Source: Iris pallida | Lineage: Eukaryota > Streptophyta > Magnoliopsida > Asparagales > Iridaceae | Length of the DNA: 64,000 bases | Assembly: GCA_029216955.1 (NCBI GenBank) | Contig: JANAVB010023996.1 | Coordinates: forward strand, 14,436,706 to 14,500,705 | Direction: 5' to 3' | Shown here: in pieces, positions 22,614-36,464 of the stretch | How positions within the stretch are numbered: position 1 is the stretch's first letter | How the letters are laid out: each line of letters starts with the position of its first letter | Position numbers and translations under genes: made by a program | Notes under the pieces: generated by a model | Database searches by the model: none | Told to the model about the DNA's origin: nothing | The model's input: only the letters and a program-made list of their open reading frames with translations

Positions 22614-24396
22614 TGTAAATCCCTTAAATTTTACAACAATTTTTATTTTTTGGTGTTAATTTTGTTTGTCGTATTTATACGTCGCATACGAGTTCACATT
22701 TTCGTATTTTTGCTCGTCAAGTGCAAATATGTGCGAGGTACATATTTTAGAAAAACATTTTATTATAGATTTTTATATAGGTTTTCAAAATAATATGCGA
22801 TAAATATTTTATTTGTTTAAAGTTGTAAAAGACGTCGCATCGAGATTTCCAAAACATTATTTTATTTGTTATTATAAAAAAATACTATTTTATTTCTTGT
22901 TAAAATATAGTAGTAAGTTAGAAAAACCATGATTATGTAAATATTTTATTTACATACGAGTTACATGGAATTTATTCGTATTTTTGATTTTTTTGAAATT
23001 AATTTTTATTATTTTTATATTATTTATAAAAGGCATTTTTTGAAATAATTTGATCAAATATTTGATTATTATGTTGACTTAAAATTGGATATCTTAGTAA
23101 TCTCTATTTAAAACAGATTTAAACTAAAGTTATGATTTAAATTTGATTAAATTAGAATTTATTAATTTGAAATCAATTTAAATTTACATACGATATATCT
23201 TGTGGGAGTTTAAAACTTCCTACTCTTTATCCAGTTAGGAACTTCCACCTCCTATATAAGGAGAGCCTCCATTATTTCTTTTCCATTGAAATTCCACCAA
23301 GCTAACTCTACAGCCAGGTGCATCGTGTCCATGTCCGTGCATTTTCCCATCCACTATATTGTTCTATTACAAATACAATATTCCTCCACCCGAGTCCGAC
23401 AATTCCGGACCTCCATCATGCCATGTCAGACACCCCCGACACGAATCTAATCCTAATTCTTGCCATAGCAGCCCCTCTTCCGTATGTTCACCCGTCGAGC
23501 TCGGTGACCCAAACCCCGTGGCCGTCTTCCGCTGCCACGGATTTACTATCACCACCGCCACCATGCTGCTGACCCGTGTCGTCGTAACCGGTCACCCAAC
23601 ACCAATCGAACCACTAGTTCAACACCACCCGTGCCATCGACACCGTCACCACCACCATCACAGCTACCACACCACCTAAAGCCACCATCCGCCCCGTACC
23701 CTGTGACCAGCACAACCCAGCCAGGCCGAACTCGCTGGAACTCCACTCTGCCACAGTCATCAGACCGCCAGGCCACTCTGGCCGACCATCAGCACCCAAA
23801 CCCAACAGACTATCACCATCACCATCTCCTCCCCTGAGTCCACCCAGTTCCACCGCAACCCTACGACCCCCACCAGCCGCCGACCGCACAAGCCCCAAAC
23901 CCTGACCCGGCCATCCACACCGTCGTAAAAACTACCACCACTCCAAGAAGAAGGAGAAGAAACCGTGACCTACCTCTGTTGCCTGCAAGACTAGCGTCCA
24001 CCAACGCCTACACCGTCGCTGCCTATTCCGATCTCTGCCCCACTTCGGCTCCAGAACATCGCTCGAAGCTCCCCCATTCCGGCCGAAAAACCCCATCGTC
24101 GCCGCGCGCGTTCGCTTCCTTGCTGCCACGAGCAGGTGCGCCACAGCGCTCGGCCGTCGACGCCAGCCCGGCGAGTGGCGCCTCCGCCGCCGAGGAACAC
24201 CTGGTAAGCCTTCCCCCTTTTGTTCCTCTCTCTCTCTCTCTCACTCAAAAGTCCTCCATTTAATGGAAGATAGCAGCAGTAGCTGCTGGGTTAGGCCGGG
24301 CCTCCATGGGCCATAAGAGAAAAAAAATTTATTTACTATATTAAATATTTGGATTAATGAAGTATAGTTTACCAAAAAAATTGATATATATTATTT

Positions 24397-24429
<33 letters not shown>

Positions 24430-26018
24430 TTATTATTCTATCAGAATTATTTTTATCATTATAATTATTTGTTGTTTTATTAATATTATTATTTGTAGTA
24501 TTATTTTAGAAAGCATACAATTATTATCTAGCTAATTTCAAAAGTTAGTTTTTTTTAAATACTAAAATATTTTCTCGATTTATATGTATATATATTTGAC
24601 AAGTATAGTTTTTGGTCTACACAAGTTAATAATATTTTCAAATAAGTTAACAAAAATATATCCTAGTTTGTGAAATATAGTTTCCACCTAAATCATATTT
24701 TACAAATTAGAGTTTTTACCCTAAAAAGTATTTTGACGAATAAGATGTAAATTCCAAATTATATACGTAAAATACTTAACCTATAGATATTTTTTAGCAT
24801 TATAAATAAATACCAGAAATAGTATAAATAATTTTTCTTCGCGAACTTGCACTATCTGTCCAACCTGATCGTGACTAATAGTGTCTACCTATTTTCTTGT
24901 GACTTAGGCCCCCGTCTATCGACCTCGACTATTGGACCATCATGACTTGTCGGATCATCGCACCATGCCAGGCGACACACCAGGCAAGACACCTTACCTT
25001 TGCTGTTTACTTTCTTGCTCAATACCATGCATGTTTTATTTCTTATCGAGTTATTCTTTCAAAACTATATGTAAATGTAAATTACTATATTTTATGCAAC
25101 TAACTTAGAGTTAAGGGACCACCCTATGATTAGGGTATCTCATAAACTGTCACGATGTGCCACGAGTTGTATGTGAGAGTTATGAGTATCATATAGAGGT
25201 CACTTGCGTGTAGGCTGATCCCCCGTGCACATGCGTAGAAATAACTGTCAATAGATGCATGTTAGAAGACTTGACAGTTATCTATTATAAAATAGTGTGG
25301 TGGAAACGACACGTGTTTGTGTGTCGAGGTTACGACACACGTATAGTATCATTGGGGGGATGGGACAGCTACTAGCGTAGGAGCTACATTTATTTTTACA
25401 CACATTTGGAAGATAGTGTCTCGGATGAACGCTACGTGTTACCGGGCCGATAGTGTCTCGGATGAGCGCTACTTGTTGGCCACTCTTTATTACTTGCTTG
25501 TGTGAATCCGTTACAGCCCTGCGTAGAACATTGTCCTCTAAAGTACATTCCACATAGAATGGTTAGGAACCTTTACTCATGCATACTTTTCTGTTGAGCT
25601 TTTATTATTCAGTTATTGGCATGATATTATGTGTCTTGTTACATCCCTTTGAGGACTTGGTGATCTCTCCAGGTGTGTGTTTTCGTGATTCTTGCAGGTG
25701 CTCTAGCTAAGGCCATTCCTTCCTTCGTGATGATTGCTCATTGACTCGTCATTTGCTTCGCTCGACCAAATTATTTATTTGTATATTTCTTCTTATTTAA
25801 CTTTGTTGGTAGCGGATATATCTCCGTCCAACGTTTGTACAAATGACTATTTAATCATATCATTAAACCTTAGTATTTGTGGATGAGATTTATTTAGTTT
25901 GTCATGGCTTTCTACATTTTATAGCTTATGTATACATATAAACATCTCTTATACTCGTATGTATACAGCTGGCATGATAGGTATCTAGTCCCAAGTATTT
26001 TGGGACTGGGGCATTACA
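22614..26018 (+). mobile_element. S1: putative solo LTR, 3.4 kb
   Basis: Ends TGTAAATCCC and GGGGCATTACA, with a perfect 5-bp target duplication GTTGT (22609-22613 and 26019-26023). No internal coding region or second LTR is seen. The first 600 bp are very AT-rich; TATATAAG at 23253-23260 may be the promoter, followed by a C-rich transcribed-type stretch (23380-24230) and an (ATT)n run near 24400. A solo LTR forms when the two LTRs of an element recombine. The ends resemble chromovirus LTRs. Confidence 0.75.
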
Positions 26019-26023
26019 GTTGT

Positions 26024-27012
26024 AATAACTCCAAGCGCGGGCACCGTCCAACAAACTTCCCTCATAACCAAGACAGGAGCTTGGATTGCCTATCATAGCC
26101 TGGTTATAGCCAAATTAACGTGCGAAGCGGCTAGGCAAATAAGGCTCCAAGTATACCCAATTTTGGTTCTGATACACTAAGTAGGAAGGATGGATGGACT
26201 ACAACCAGTAGAAGGCCCCGAAAGTCAGATCACTATCCACTAACTCATGATCTGCAAGAAAACCATTGTATGTAGGCGAAACCATATCGAGAACATAGCC
26301 GTCCAAATGGCCAACATCCATCTACAGACGGGGACATCCGATGAAGCCATTTCACATATTAATAGTTACGTAGTATTGGAAGGGACTATCAGATCAGGTC
26401 GGTACAAAGCCAACCAATCCATCAAGTAGTGGTAAGGGAGTCCAACCCACGGGAATTCCTCATTCCCCCTGCGACACTCTATTATCCTCTTAGAAAACTC
26501 CCACAAACCATGTAGGATGTCGCATACCATGGCCGGCAGCAGAGCTAAGGAATGTCGAAAGGCTAGCCTCACAGCTGGCAGAATCAAGTCCTGACTGAGC
26601 CATCCCGCAGGCCCAGAACCTCCGGAAACCACGGCCCTCCGCAGCCATATCATCAGAAAGGCGGCTAAAGTCGCTTTTGGACTCAAAGCAATCAGATTCT
26701 GACAGAAGTAATTATGAACTCTGGAGGGGGCCTCCCCTCGACATCCACTGAGGGAACAGATACCCCCGCTTCGGCCATCATGTCATCTACTTCATCAGCA
26801 GTATATACCCGATGCGTAGTGAAGTGAACCTTCTCTGGCATCGATGGACGCTTTGTGAAAATATAATCCACCCAGGCCTTGACGTATGGTGAAGCCTGCG
26901 CCCCGCCCATGCACGTGTATACTTCGTGGTGGCAAAACAACTCCTTATACACAACCATCATCTCGGGATGCTTATTCACCAACACCAAGAATTCCTCCTT
27001 ACAAGGAGTATG
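26024..27012 (-). pseudogene. Family-A antisense accessory gene, plant-mobile-domain-like part
   Basis: On the minus strand 27012 to 26692 encodes EEFLVLVNKHPEMMVVYKEL and on to RPPPEFI; 26686 to 26366 encodes AAFLMIWLRRAVV, LPAVRLAFRHSLALLPAMV and HYLMDWLALYRPDL. The pattern of a W-containing helix, then xPxAVRLAxxxxLALxPA, then a tryptophan-rich segment resembles the plant mobile domain (PMD), a family found in plant transposons and some host regulators. This is pattern recognition, not a profile search. The part further upstream lies at 34545-35430 beyond two inserted solo LTRs. Small frame breaks suggest it is no longer functional. Confidence 0.6.
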
Positions 27013-29438
27013 TGTCACGTCTCGCTTCCATAGGAGCGATCGTCCTTGCTAAGACATGATACCGCACGAGCCTAGATTGCGCTCGTACAAGGCGGGTTCC
27101 ATAACGGCCGATTTCAGCAGCTGCGACGAGGTCGTCACACAGAAGTCCCAAACAGAGGCATTAAATAATAATAGCGAAATTTAGAATAAAACACAAGTCA
27201 TTCAAAAGAAGATCTTTATTGATATTGAAACAAAGGATTATAATGGGGCGCAAGGCCAAGATTACAAGTCACTCAAGCTCACTCTTCTCACATTATAAGT
27301 CACTCAGCTCTCTCTCATCTCTCAATGCAGGTCTTGAGCCAGCGGATGCTTCGAAAGGCGATGTCCATACATTATGTCCCATATAAGTCTTGACTCTATG
27401 GGGCCACACGCTTCGAATCGCCAAGGAACTCCGTGCCTCGACGCATCCGAATGAGCTCTGCGCTATGAGCTTCTACCTGTGCCTGCACATAAAAACTATG
27501 TTGGTGTCAGTACTCAACTGTACTGGTGGAATGAGCTCCTCGTCCACGCATACAAAACCAACACGTTTGATTTACTTTGTGCAACATAGTCCCTTTTTGT
27601 ATTGTCTTTCTACTCTTGCCTTAGGATCAGTTTTAGGACCGATGCCTTGGGCTATTCTGTGTCTCTAGACTATCTCGTGCTTGCACCAACAACGTTAACT
27701 CAACAACGTTAACCTATCAAATCATGTTTGCCTTACGGCTTAAAATTATATACGCAACTACACGATAGACTCCATTCTCGTGTGACTGTGCTATAAGTCC
27801 TTATTGAGGCCGTGCCTCACAACTCAATGAGACTCAATCATATCAACGTCTCACAGCCCTTTACTACTAAATCATCGATTGACCCATCAACTTGTGAACT
27901 AAGTGTCACTCGACCAACTTTGCCTTGCGGCATTTCCTGACTTAAACTCAAGACAACTCAAACCAACTTATGCAACTCATATGCCGACAACTCAAGACTC
28001 TATATCACATCTCGTGCCGAAGCACGATGCCTATGTTGTAACCAAATCTTAGGTCCAATATTGTGTTTTTAACTTGTACACACACCTTTAACTCGACTCC
28101 TTGATATAGTGCACTCAATACTCGACTCAATCCAAAGACACACTCGTGGATTACCGCCCGTGCCGACTCATCTATATGAGGTCACTAGCATGACAAACTA
28201 TCTTGGACCTTCATTAGATATGAGGGTACGTTCGTCTATAACGAGGCACGATCTTGCCGAATTTCCCCTAATATTCGCTCTACGGGGCACCCCTTGGGTC
28301 AGGTCGCACACCATCCAAGGGTCCCGTAAGCACGTGTTCCTCCTAGGTCAGACCAGTCCCGTGGCTGCGGGTACCGTCTGAAGAACAAATCAAATCCTTG
28401 TGCACCGGTACAAAAGTTGTCCAATGACCATATAGACTCGACTCAAACTGACGTCTCACACAATTATCCTTCTTTCAGTGTTACCCTCTCTTTCAAAACC
28501 AATATCAAGACTTTCATCATTTAAGACCCCTCGATAACCCATGGTCGCGAGCATTCTTTCCATGTTACCATATTACTTCATTCAACTCATGAATGCCTAT
28601 TTGATAGTCCTTTCCCCAAAACTCACTTGAATCAATTGTGGTCCTTGCCTTAAACACTAAGTCCGTGACATCGTGTCTCAAACCAACTTGAACTTTATAC
28701 GACGCTATCGCCCAAGTCATACCTTCTATGACGGGCTGTGGGATCGTGGGACTATTTAAGTTGACAACCGCAGAATGAGCGGGACAGTGCTTAGGATGCC
28801 TTAGCCTAATAAAACTTAGACTAACCCAATCACACAACTCGATGAGCAAAGGCTGCATCAAATCTCGTATCGCGAAAACGTGCCGCACATGCGTTCGACT
28901 TTTGAACGACCAAGTCATTTGGGTGCCTAGATTTATGCCACAAGCCGTGCAACGCAACTTAACTCATGAGGCAAGCCAAGGCTATGCCAAGCCTTGGACG
29001 ATGGGACCGTGCATGCTTTATGAAGCATTTATACGGGCAACGCCTATGACTTAGGCTACGTTCACAACTTTGCCTACTCAACCAATTTTTTCTCCCAAGC
29101 TACGGGACGAAGGATCGAGTGTCATTTTTAAAGCACGCCATGCACCAACTCTAAGCTGACCGTTGGACCTTTTCATATTCTAACTCAATTCGACCCGTCG
29201 GGATTATTTCCTTATCTATGTGGATTCGCCTCTTTTATTATCAAGCCTACTTGTGCAAGTTAAAAACATACGATTTATCATGTGAAGGCTAAGATGAGGT
29301 AAGTTCACCAAAACTACCCGACCTGAGCGAGCGGTCACCTTGACCGAGCGATGTCTCCGAGTAGCCGTTGTAAGGCTAAGTCTGAACGTCGTCGGCATTT
29401 CGATTCCTCCGATTGACTGAGCGGGACGGGGCACTACA
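27013..29438 (-). mobile_element. S2: putative solo LTR, 2.4 kb, minus orientation
   Basis: Read on the minus strand it starts TGTAGTGCCCCG, the same 12 bases as the LTR of element E, and ends AGACGTGACA. The flanking 5 bp are GTATG and GTATT, one mismatch. It contains AATAAAGATC-type sequence around 27210 (minus strand) like the poly(A) region of E's 3' LTR at 61865. No coding region. It is probably a solo LTR of a family related to E. Confidence 0.65.
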
Positions 29439-29460
29439 GTATTTTCCTCGTTTGGTACCT
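29439..29460 (-). pseudogene. 22-bp remnant of the aORF between two solo LTRs
   Basis: Between S2 and S3 only 22 bp of the host gene remain. Joined to both sides without the duplicated target bases, it keeps the minus-strand frame running into the EEFLVLVNKHPEM stretch. This supports the boundaries of both insertions. Confidence 0.6.
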
Positions 29461-32396
29461 TGTAACACCCAGTTTTCCAGATAAGGGTAATTTTGAAATT
29501 TTGTAATTATAATTATTAATTATTGATATTTGATTCACATTATGATTTTTGGTGATTTTTAATAATTTTTAAACTATTTAAAAACTGGTTTAAGTCATGA
29601 CTTGTGATTTTGATGTGCTGCTAGTGAAACCTGAGAGACTGCATGACCTAGAGCCTAACCATATCATTAGGATGATTTAATTATCATTTTAGCCTAGGGA
29701 TAATTTGGTCATTTTGACTTAATTGAATTATTTGATGATTTGATTGAATTGGTGAATTCTAGTTGACTTTGACTTGTTGAGACCTAGTGGACTAGCCTAG
29801 AAGCTAACCCTAGCCATGGTGACCCTAGTCTAACTTGAGTTAACCTATTTTAGTCATTAGAGAATAGTTTTAAAATGGAAAGATTTGGTTTAGTGAATTT
29901 TAGTCATGGCTTGTGATTTCATGAAATGACTTATGGCTTAATTATTTAATTGATCATGACTTAAGCCCATGGGCCATTTAGTGAACCCTAACCCTAATTT
30001 TTGAGCTTATGAACAGCCACATAGGGATCTCCATCCTATATAAACACTTATTCATTAGGGCTTGCCTATTTTTATCATTCCAACACTTGAAGAAAAGAAA
30101 GGTATTTTTCTCCTTCCAAAAAATTCCTATTTTATTCATTTGATCTCCTTTTTCATCCTAGTCTTTTGCATTGGGTTCTAATTTAAGTTTATGGACTGAT
30201 GGTGGAGAGCTATTTCAGTTTGGGATCAATTTGGAGCTTTTGGCCATCAAGAAGAACACCCCCCATTTGGAGCTTTTCCATACAATTTGTGCCTATAGAT
30301 AAAATCCTTTAAATTGCATTATTATTTTGATTTATTTGCATATTAGGCTAGGTTTAGGTGTCCCCTAGCTGTACCTCAAATTTGGGTGGAATTCGTGTCC
30401 GTTTGGTGTCCGTATCGGACACGTGTCGTATTGTTGTGTAGGTGTTTGATTAAATGCCTCTAAGGATATTATTTTCGATTTTTGTAAATATAATTATATG
30501 TATTTGTAGATCTAGATATGTACAATAACTTTTGTGAAGACTGAGCACGATTTTAGGGGATTTTCGTGTCCAAAATGGACACGCACTCCATGCACGAGGC
30601 ACCGCACTGTGCCCGTGCAGTCCCCTGCTATTCGGGCTTGACACAGGACACGACACGACACTATATGGCACGAAATTTGGTAGACACGTGGGCCTAGTGT
30701 CTGACATCACCCCCATGAAATTTCACGAGTCCTCGTCGACTGTGCGCGAAGATATCGAGGTCGCACTGATTTTACACTGTCACTGCACACACGAAAATTT
30801 CTCTCTGATACGGCTTTAAAACTCGGACACGACACAACTTGCCCACGACTCAGGCACCTAGAAACATACCCCTATACCCCGCGTACCCTCTGACATGTGC
30901 ACGAGACCTCTAGTGTTGTGTGTTGTGTCCTAGAGCTCTCGACATGTGAGCACGAGGCTGCTGTGCTGTCTTTTCAATATACTGAAAAAATTGTGTTTGG
31001 ACACGTTCGTGTTCACTTGCACGAACATGAACACCATGGTTGACACGCACAAGTATGACACTACACTTACCAATCAATATTTTGGATTATTAGCATGATT
31101 TGATTTCGAAATAGGATTTTCAATTGTGTTGACTGAATAGTCCTGATACTGTTTCATAAAATCCTGAACTCTCATTCCTTTTAAAACTGAATTCCTGATG
31201 TTTAAAATTACCATATTAATTCGTATACATGTATAATAGTTTATATTTAGGTTAGTTTATAATTTGTGTGTGATTTTGGATGATAGGTTTTCAAATGGGT
31301 GTAAACTGTATTTTTACTGAACTGTCATGCTTACTGTCAATTCCTGTGATTGCTCACTGAAATTTTGATGTTCAAATTACATGTATATTCATGTGCACAT
31401 GTGTCAGCTACTGCTAGATTAGATTTTCATGTTAGTTTAGGATTTGCATGCTTGATTGGGTTTTCGAAATTTGGCTTGGAATGGTTTTGGAACTGTCATT
31501 AACCTGAGACCATTTTCTGAGATTTCATTGAATTAAACCTGCATTTCCTGAGAACTCCCTATCACAAATTCGAGTATCACTGCGTATGGACACATCTCCC
31601 TACTGTCACATGTTCCTGAGAAATTATATATACACACACACTCTTCAATTTCCTGAAGCATATCACAACCTGAGGACAGTCATATTAAATTATGTTCAAA
31701 TACTTGGTATCTTTTGTTCAGTCCCTATATTGCTTGTATTAGCCTACATGCTATGGTATCATCCCCTTCCTATATGCATAATCTGAATTGCCTTCACAAT
31801 TTATCCCTCCACTGTAAAGGTTAGCATTGGCCTACATCCTTAGCATACCAGTTTCTTGTTGATTCAATTCATTGTGTTGAGTTCACTATAGGTTGCTCCA
31901 TATCAGTGGTGTAGAAATGGGATGAGGGACTCTTGATGTTAACTATCAATAACCTGAGAATAGAATGGGGAAATTTTTCATATTGAACTGAGATTTACCC
32001 AACTAATAACCTGAGAACAGGCCTTTCCCTTTAAGCCCTGTCACACAATAGTGTATCAAGTGCACTCACACACACATGGTTATACCTACCCAACTGTCAT
32101 TCATGTTAACTATTACACACACATGCTCTGACACAATATACATTATTGCACTCTCAACCATGTACACAACATCACCTTCACACTTTGTTCACTGTCAGCC
32201 CATACACACACACACAAACTAATATTGAAGCACACATGTTCACACATTATTGTACTCACATGTACCATTTACACACATTGCAAATCCTGAGGTTGTACAC
32301 TCTTGACACCCGGTTACAAACCCTCACACACATGGTTTTCCTGTCACATGACCCTACCCACAAACATCCTCACATGTAACCTCCCCCTATCATCCT

Positions 32397-32740
<344 letters not shown>

Positions 32741-32984
32741 AGCCTATATGTGCATATGTGTGTTAATTATATTAAATTAGATATAGTTTGATATGTGTTA
32801 TGTGTAGAATACATTATATAGCCTATGGGCACATAGCCTGTGGTGTATCCCTATGAGATACAGCCTGTGTGTATAGCTTGAATGCCAGTATAGGAGTGTG
32901 GTTGGCTTGTATAGCCTAGAAATTGGGTGTGCTTGCTAGAATGGGCTGGTTAGGCCTAGTGAGACTTGTTTGGCTTAGGCTTGA

Positions 32985-33150
32985 CCTAGTTGACTTAGTT
33001 TGACTACTCTAGTTGACTGAAGTTGACCAAAAGTCAACATTGAGTCTAGATGTGTCCAATTGACCTAGTTTGACTAGTGCAGTTGACTTGGTTTGACCAG
33101 AGTTGACCAAGAGTTGACTTTGACCTAGTTTGACCTAGAAATCATGTAGA
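32985..33150 (+). promoter_or_regulatory. Cluster of TTGAC motifs (W-box-like)
   Basis: More than a dozen TTGACC, TTGACT or reverse GTCAA motifs in 165 bp, for example GTTGACTGAAGTTGACC. TTGAC(C/T) is the core bound by plant WRKY factors. Whether it acts as an enhancer in this LTR is not known. Confidence 0.4.
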
Positions 33151-34544
33151 TTGTATCATAAACATTATCTGTCTTATTTTAAACATATTATAACCCATAT
33201 TACTCTGTCTAGGATACTGTGACTCGGGTGTAGACATCTGATATTATACTACTCTTTTCAGAGTAGCAGGCGAGTACATTCTCTGATAGTTCTTCCATTT
33301 ACTTGTCATTTATTATATTTCAGTTGTAGCTAGTTCTATCTGATTCTCTATTTCAAATACGATTTGATATTACTGGATCCATTTCATACGACACTCACTT
33401 ATTTAAGTCTGGCCTCTATTTACTGGAACCACCTACTAGAACCATTTACTAGAACCACCAACTGAAACCACCCTGGAATCATTTACTGGAACCATACGTG
33501 TACTGGTTGGACTTATACCTATTTTTGTGTCTGATTATGGATTCACTTGTATTTGCTGGGCGGGGAAATATTGGAATAGGCATGTGAACATACCCAAATA
33601 CTGGAACCACTCCCTTGGAATTATACTGGAACGATAGCCATCCCACACTTGGCCGAGTGTGCGGTGTGTCGTATTACCTACAGCCGTTCACATGTCGATT
33701 TCGATATTTTAAAACACACTGTTAGAGTATAGGCTGGACTCACCCTGGAACCTTTGATCACCAAATGGACTCACCTTATACCGGACTCATCTTGTACTGG
33801 AACCACCTGGTATCAGATTCATGTTGTCTGGATTTACTTGGATTTTTCACTTGTTACATTTACTATCTGGACTTATTATGTTACCTTAGTTCAGCTAGAT
33901 TTATTTTACAGTCTTCATTGCCATCATTCTTCTCTTGTTTTAGTTACTTTACTTTCCTTGTATCTTACTGCTTCTCTATGCCACAACCTAAATATAAACT
34001 GCCATATTCATCAATAAAACTGTTATAACTGCTTTATAGTTCTCTGTCATTTACTTGGAATTTCTTGATGAGTTGTACTCGTTCCTGTCCTGACTGGACC
34101 TGTTGAAATTTTACAGATGATTGTCCTGAGGACACATGCCCTACATATTATGGACCCGGAGACGGGATGACTACCTTTGGCCCCGACACTCAGGAGTGAT
34201 GGATTTAGTTTAGTAGACTAGCATCTGTTTTTCATGTCGAACTTTTGTATTGATTTGAGACTTGTGTAGTTTTTTGAGATTTGTTAAGAGTTGTTATTAT
34301 TTTAGTAGTTGTCCTTCTATTCTTAGTTTAATTCTTCTGTGATTATCTTATCGTGCTTAGACTGTGATTGAGTTACAATATTTTATACTTGTCCTCCGTT
34401 CGGAGTTGATCATGATGAGTACATTATAATTGCGTGAGTTGCTGGTTAGATAGTAACCTAGGACAGCGCTCTACCGCCGACACTGCGACGTAGGCTGGGC
34501 GTCGTTACGTATTCGTACCCTCATAGTGGGTACGGGTCGTGACA

Positions 34545-35430
34545 CACCTCCCCCCATGGCAGCTTCGAGATTGCACGCATCTCATGAAGGGCCAAACCCA
34601 TCTCTCCACAAAGGGTGAAGAACATCCCGGTATGGTAGTTAAATACCTCCAAAAAAAGCTATGTACAGAGGTCGGTTGATCTCTATCCCATGCTCGGTGG
34701 CCCTGATGGCACGACGAAGGCCCATACCTATTAAATCCTTCTTGAAACTACCCATCGCCCATTGAGTTTGCTCACTCCACTCCAACTTAAGATAAATCCA
34801 ACCTGCGATACGGAAGGCATCTTTCGGATAGGTATGGCATGTGGCCAATAGCCTATTGGTAAAAAGAGGGGCTCGGAACGGATGCACTTCATTGGTAAAA
34901 TCAATAAGCAGCCGATCAGGAAGTAACACCCGTAGCTAGCTGATGGATCGTCGGGCACACTCTTGAAGGAGTCCCTCTGATTGGAGAACCCTTCCACTTT
35001 GATATGACCGGTCATCAAACCCCCTCGCTTCGGGGTCAGTTCCCACTTCATGAAATGCTTCTCAGCCAAACAAAAGAAAGTCAAGAGCGGAAGGTGGCGG
35101 TTAACGAAAGGAACGTACAGAGGAATACCGTAGTTCTCGAAATACCAATTTTCGATTATCTCCAAGAGCTTGGTATTTTCTAGGACCAACTGATCACCAA
35201 AAAGAAACGGAGGTTTCAGCATCTTGACGGCATCAGAAGGAAGAGACAGCTTGCCTCGATCCATCATACAATGAAAGTATATGGGTTGTTAATCCCGAAT
35301 CATTGCTAGTGACCTCTCGATTGACCATAGGAAATCAACTATTCGATAGAATGAGTGAGCACCTCGTCAACGTCTTTGCCTACGGAACAGCCCGTTAATG
35401 CAAAGAGAATGTCCTTGAAAAGAGACAAGG
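34545..35430 (-). pseudogene. Family-A antisense accessory gene, N-terminal half (exon 2)
   Basis: Minus-strand reading 35267 to 34731 includes MMDRGKLSL, MLKPPFLFGDQLVLENTK and LLEIIENWYFENYGIPLYVP. A frame change then leads to TNEVHPFRAPLFTNRLLATC, FRIAGWIYLKLEW and the FNYHTGMFFTLCGEMGLAL stretch that ends at S3. It aligns with the family X aORF at 1-766. Homology extends upstream to about 35400 in a frame with a stop (TAA near 35280). The GEMG-L-LHEMRAISKLPWG stretch resembles the start of plant mobile domains. Not functional as it stands. Confidence 0.6.
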
Positions 35431-35830
35431 ACACAGAAACTACACATTAACAAAAATGTGTCAGAAAATAAAAGAAAAGTACTGCGCCATTAAAAGAAGG
35501 TATCTAGGTGGCCCTTGCATAGAGCATCCGCACAGGTACTATCAAAGTTCACCACACATCGGCTAACATACATCCGTGCAGGTACTTCATAGAAAATGTT
35601 GAACGTCGACATTGACTACGCGAAGCTTCAGCGTCTAGTTGTTACTTTGTAAAAAGTAACAACAATGTGCGTCAGTCGACAGAACTTTAGCACATCTTCG
35701 GAACACTACCCCAAAAAGCGGTGTCCATGCGCATCGCAAGAAAAAGCATCATCATATCTTCGACACGACGCTCTTAAGATTCGACGCTCATATACATCAG
35801 CAAACCAAGAAGTCAATAACAATCAGACAT
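35431..35830 (-). other. Probable intron of the family-A aORF
   Basis: Separates the Lys-rich first exon from exon 2, as the 535-bp intron does in family X. A candidate donor GTAGAT (after ATTGCTG, about 35837) and a pyrimidine-rich acceptor region ending TTTTCAAGG (about 35425) are visible, but the exact junctions are not certain. No coding region is seen in it. Confidence 0.4.
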
Positions 35831-36066
35831 CTACCAGCAATGGGTGGCCGCACATCCCCTACAATAGGAGCTTTCTCAACGATGACGGCTTCAGAGCCCA
35901 ACTGCTTCCCTTTGGCCTGTCGAGTAGCCTCTTCCGCTTGTCTCGCTGACGATATTCTAGTCTGCCTTACAGTCACTGTAGCCGATCGGGGGCTAGCCGC
36001 TGCCTCACTAGTCTTCTTGGAGCTCACCGTAGGAGCTTTCGGGATTCTTGATTTCTTGGAAGCCAT
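35831..36066 (-). pseudogene. Family-A antisense accessory gene, exon 1
   Basis: Starts at ATG 36066 and encodes MASKKSRIPKAPTVSSKK followed by a Ser/Thr/Arg-rich stretch with VRQTRISSARQAEEATRQAK. The Lys-rich opening matches exon 1 of the family X copy (MAPKSSKVAAKAATK). It may be a nuclear-localisation or nucleic-acid-binding tail. The leader upstream is T/C-rich and preceded by a TATA-like box, which supports this start. Confidence 0.55.
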
Positions 36067-36170
36067 GGCGGAAAAAGTTAGGGTTTGAAAGAAGAAGAAG
36101 ACTCTGACGAAAAGAATCTATGGGAAGGTAGGTGAAAGCAAAAAAGTTTTTCTCTCTCCCCAACGACCCC

Positions 36171-36178
36171 TACTTATA
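36171..36178 (-). promoter_or_regulatory. TATA-like box of the antisense aORF, family A
   Basis: TATAAGTA on the minus strand, 105 bp upstream of the ATG at 36066, in the same place as TATAAATA in family X (1540-1547). Confidence 0.5.
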
Positions 36179-36179
36179 G

Positions 36180-36449
36180 GGTGCAGCCACGTCAGCGAAA
36201 GAAAACGAAATGCTTCGTGATCGAGAAAACTCTTCAAACAACGTAGGAACGAAAAGTTGGGATCATGATAATCGTTCCCCAGAAATAAGGAATTAAGATC
36301 AACTTTAATGAAGCGACGGCTCAAGGCATTTAATGCTGAAGCCTAAGCATGATGACAGCCTGTCCGTAGGCAGGTCGAGCATTCGTTCGAAAAGGACACG
36401 TATCATGCTTCTGTTCAAAGTCTTCCGAGGTTGATTCAAGTTCGAAACA
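36180..36449. other. Non-coding stretch between aORF promoter and polypurine tract
   Basis: No gene seen. It includes a block like 4990-5100 (CATTTAATGxTGAAGC and CATGCTTCTGTTCAAAGT), which marks the common sequence in front of family-A LTRs. Confidence 0.5.
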
Positions 36450-36464
36450 CTTTGAAAGAGGTCT
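36450..36464 (+). other. Polypurine tract of family A (right copy)
   Basis: ACTTTGAAAGAGGTCT directly before TGTAGAAGCATG; counterpart of 5127-5141. Confidence 0.6.

Noticed and set aside
23318..24263. Overlapping open frames in six frames in the C-rich part of solo LTR S1
   Set aside because: Base composition makes stops rare; no frame shows a known domain, and it lies within an LTR.
28109..29054. Several open frames of 70-130 codons on both strands in S2
   Set aside because: Inside a non-coding LTR, no recognisable domain, and frames overlap one another; taken as chance.
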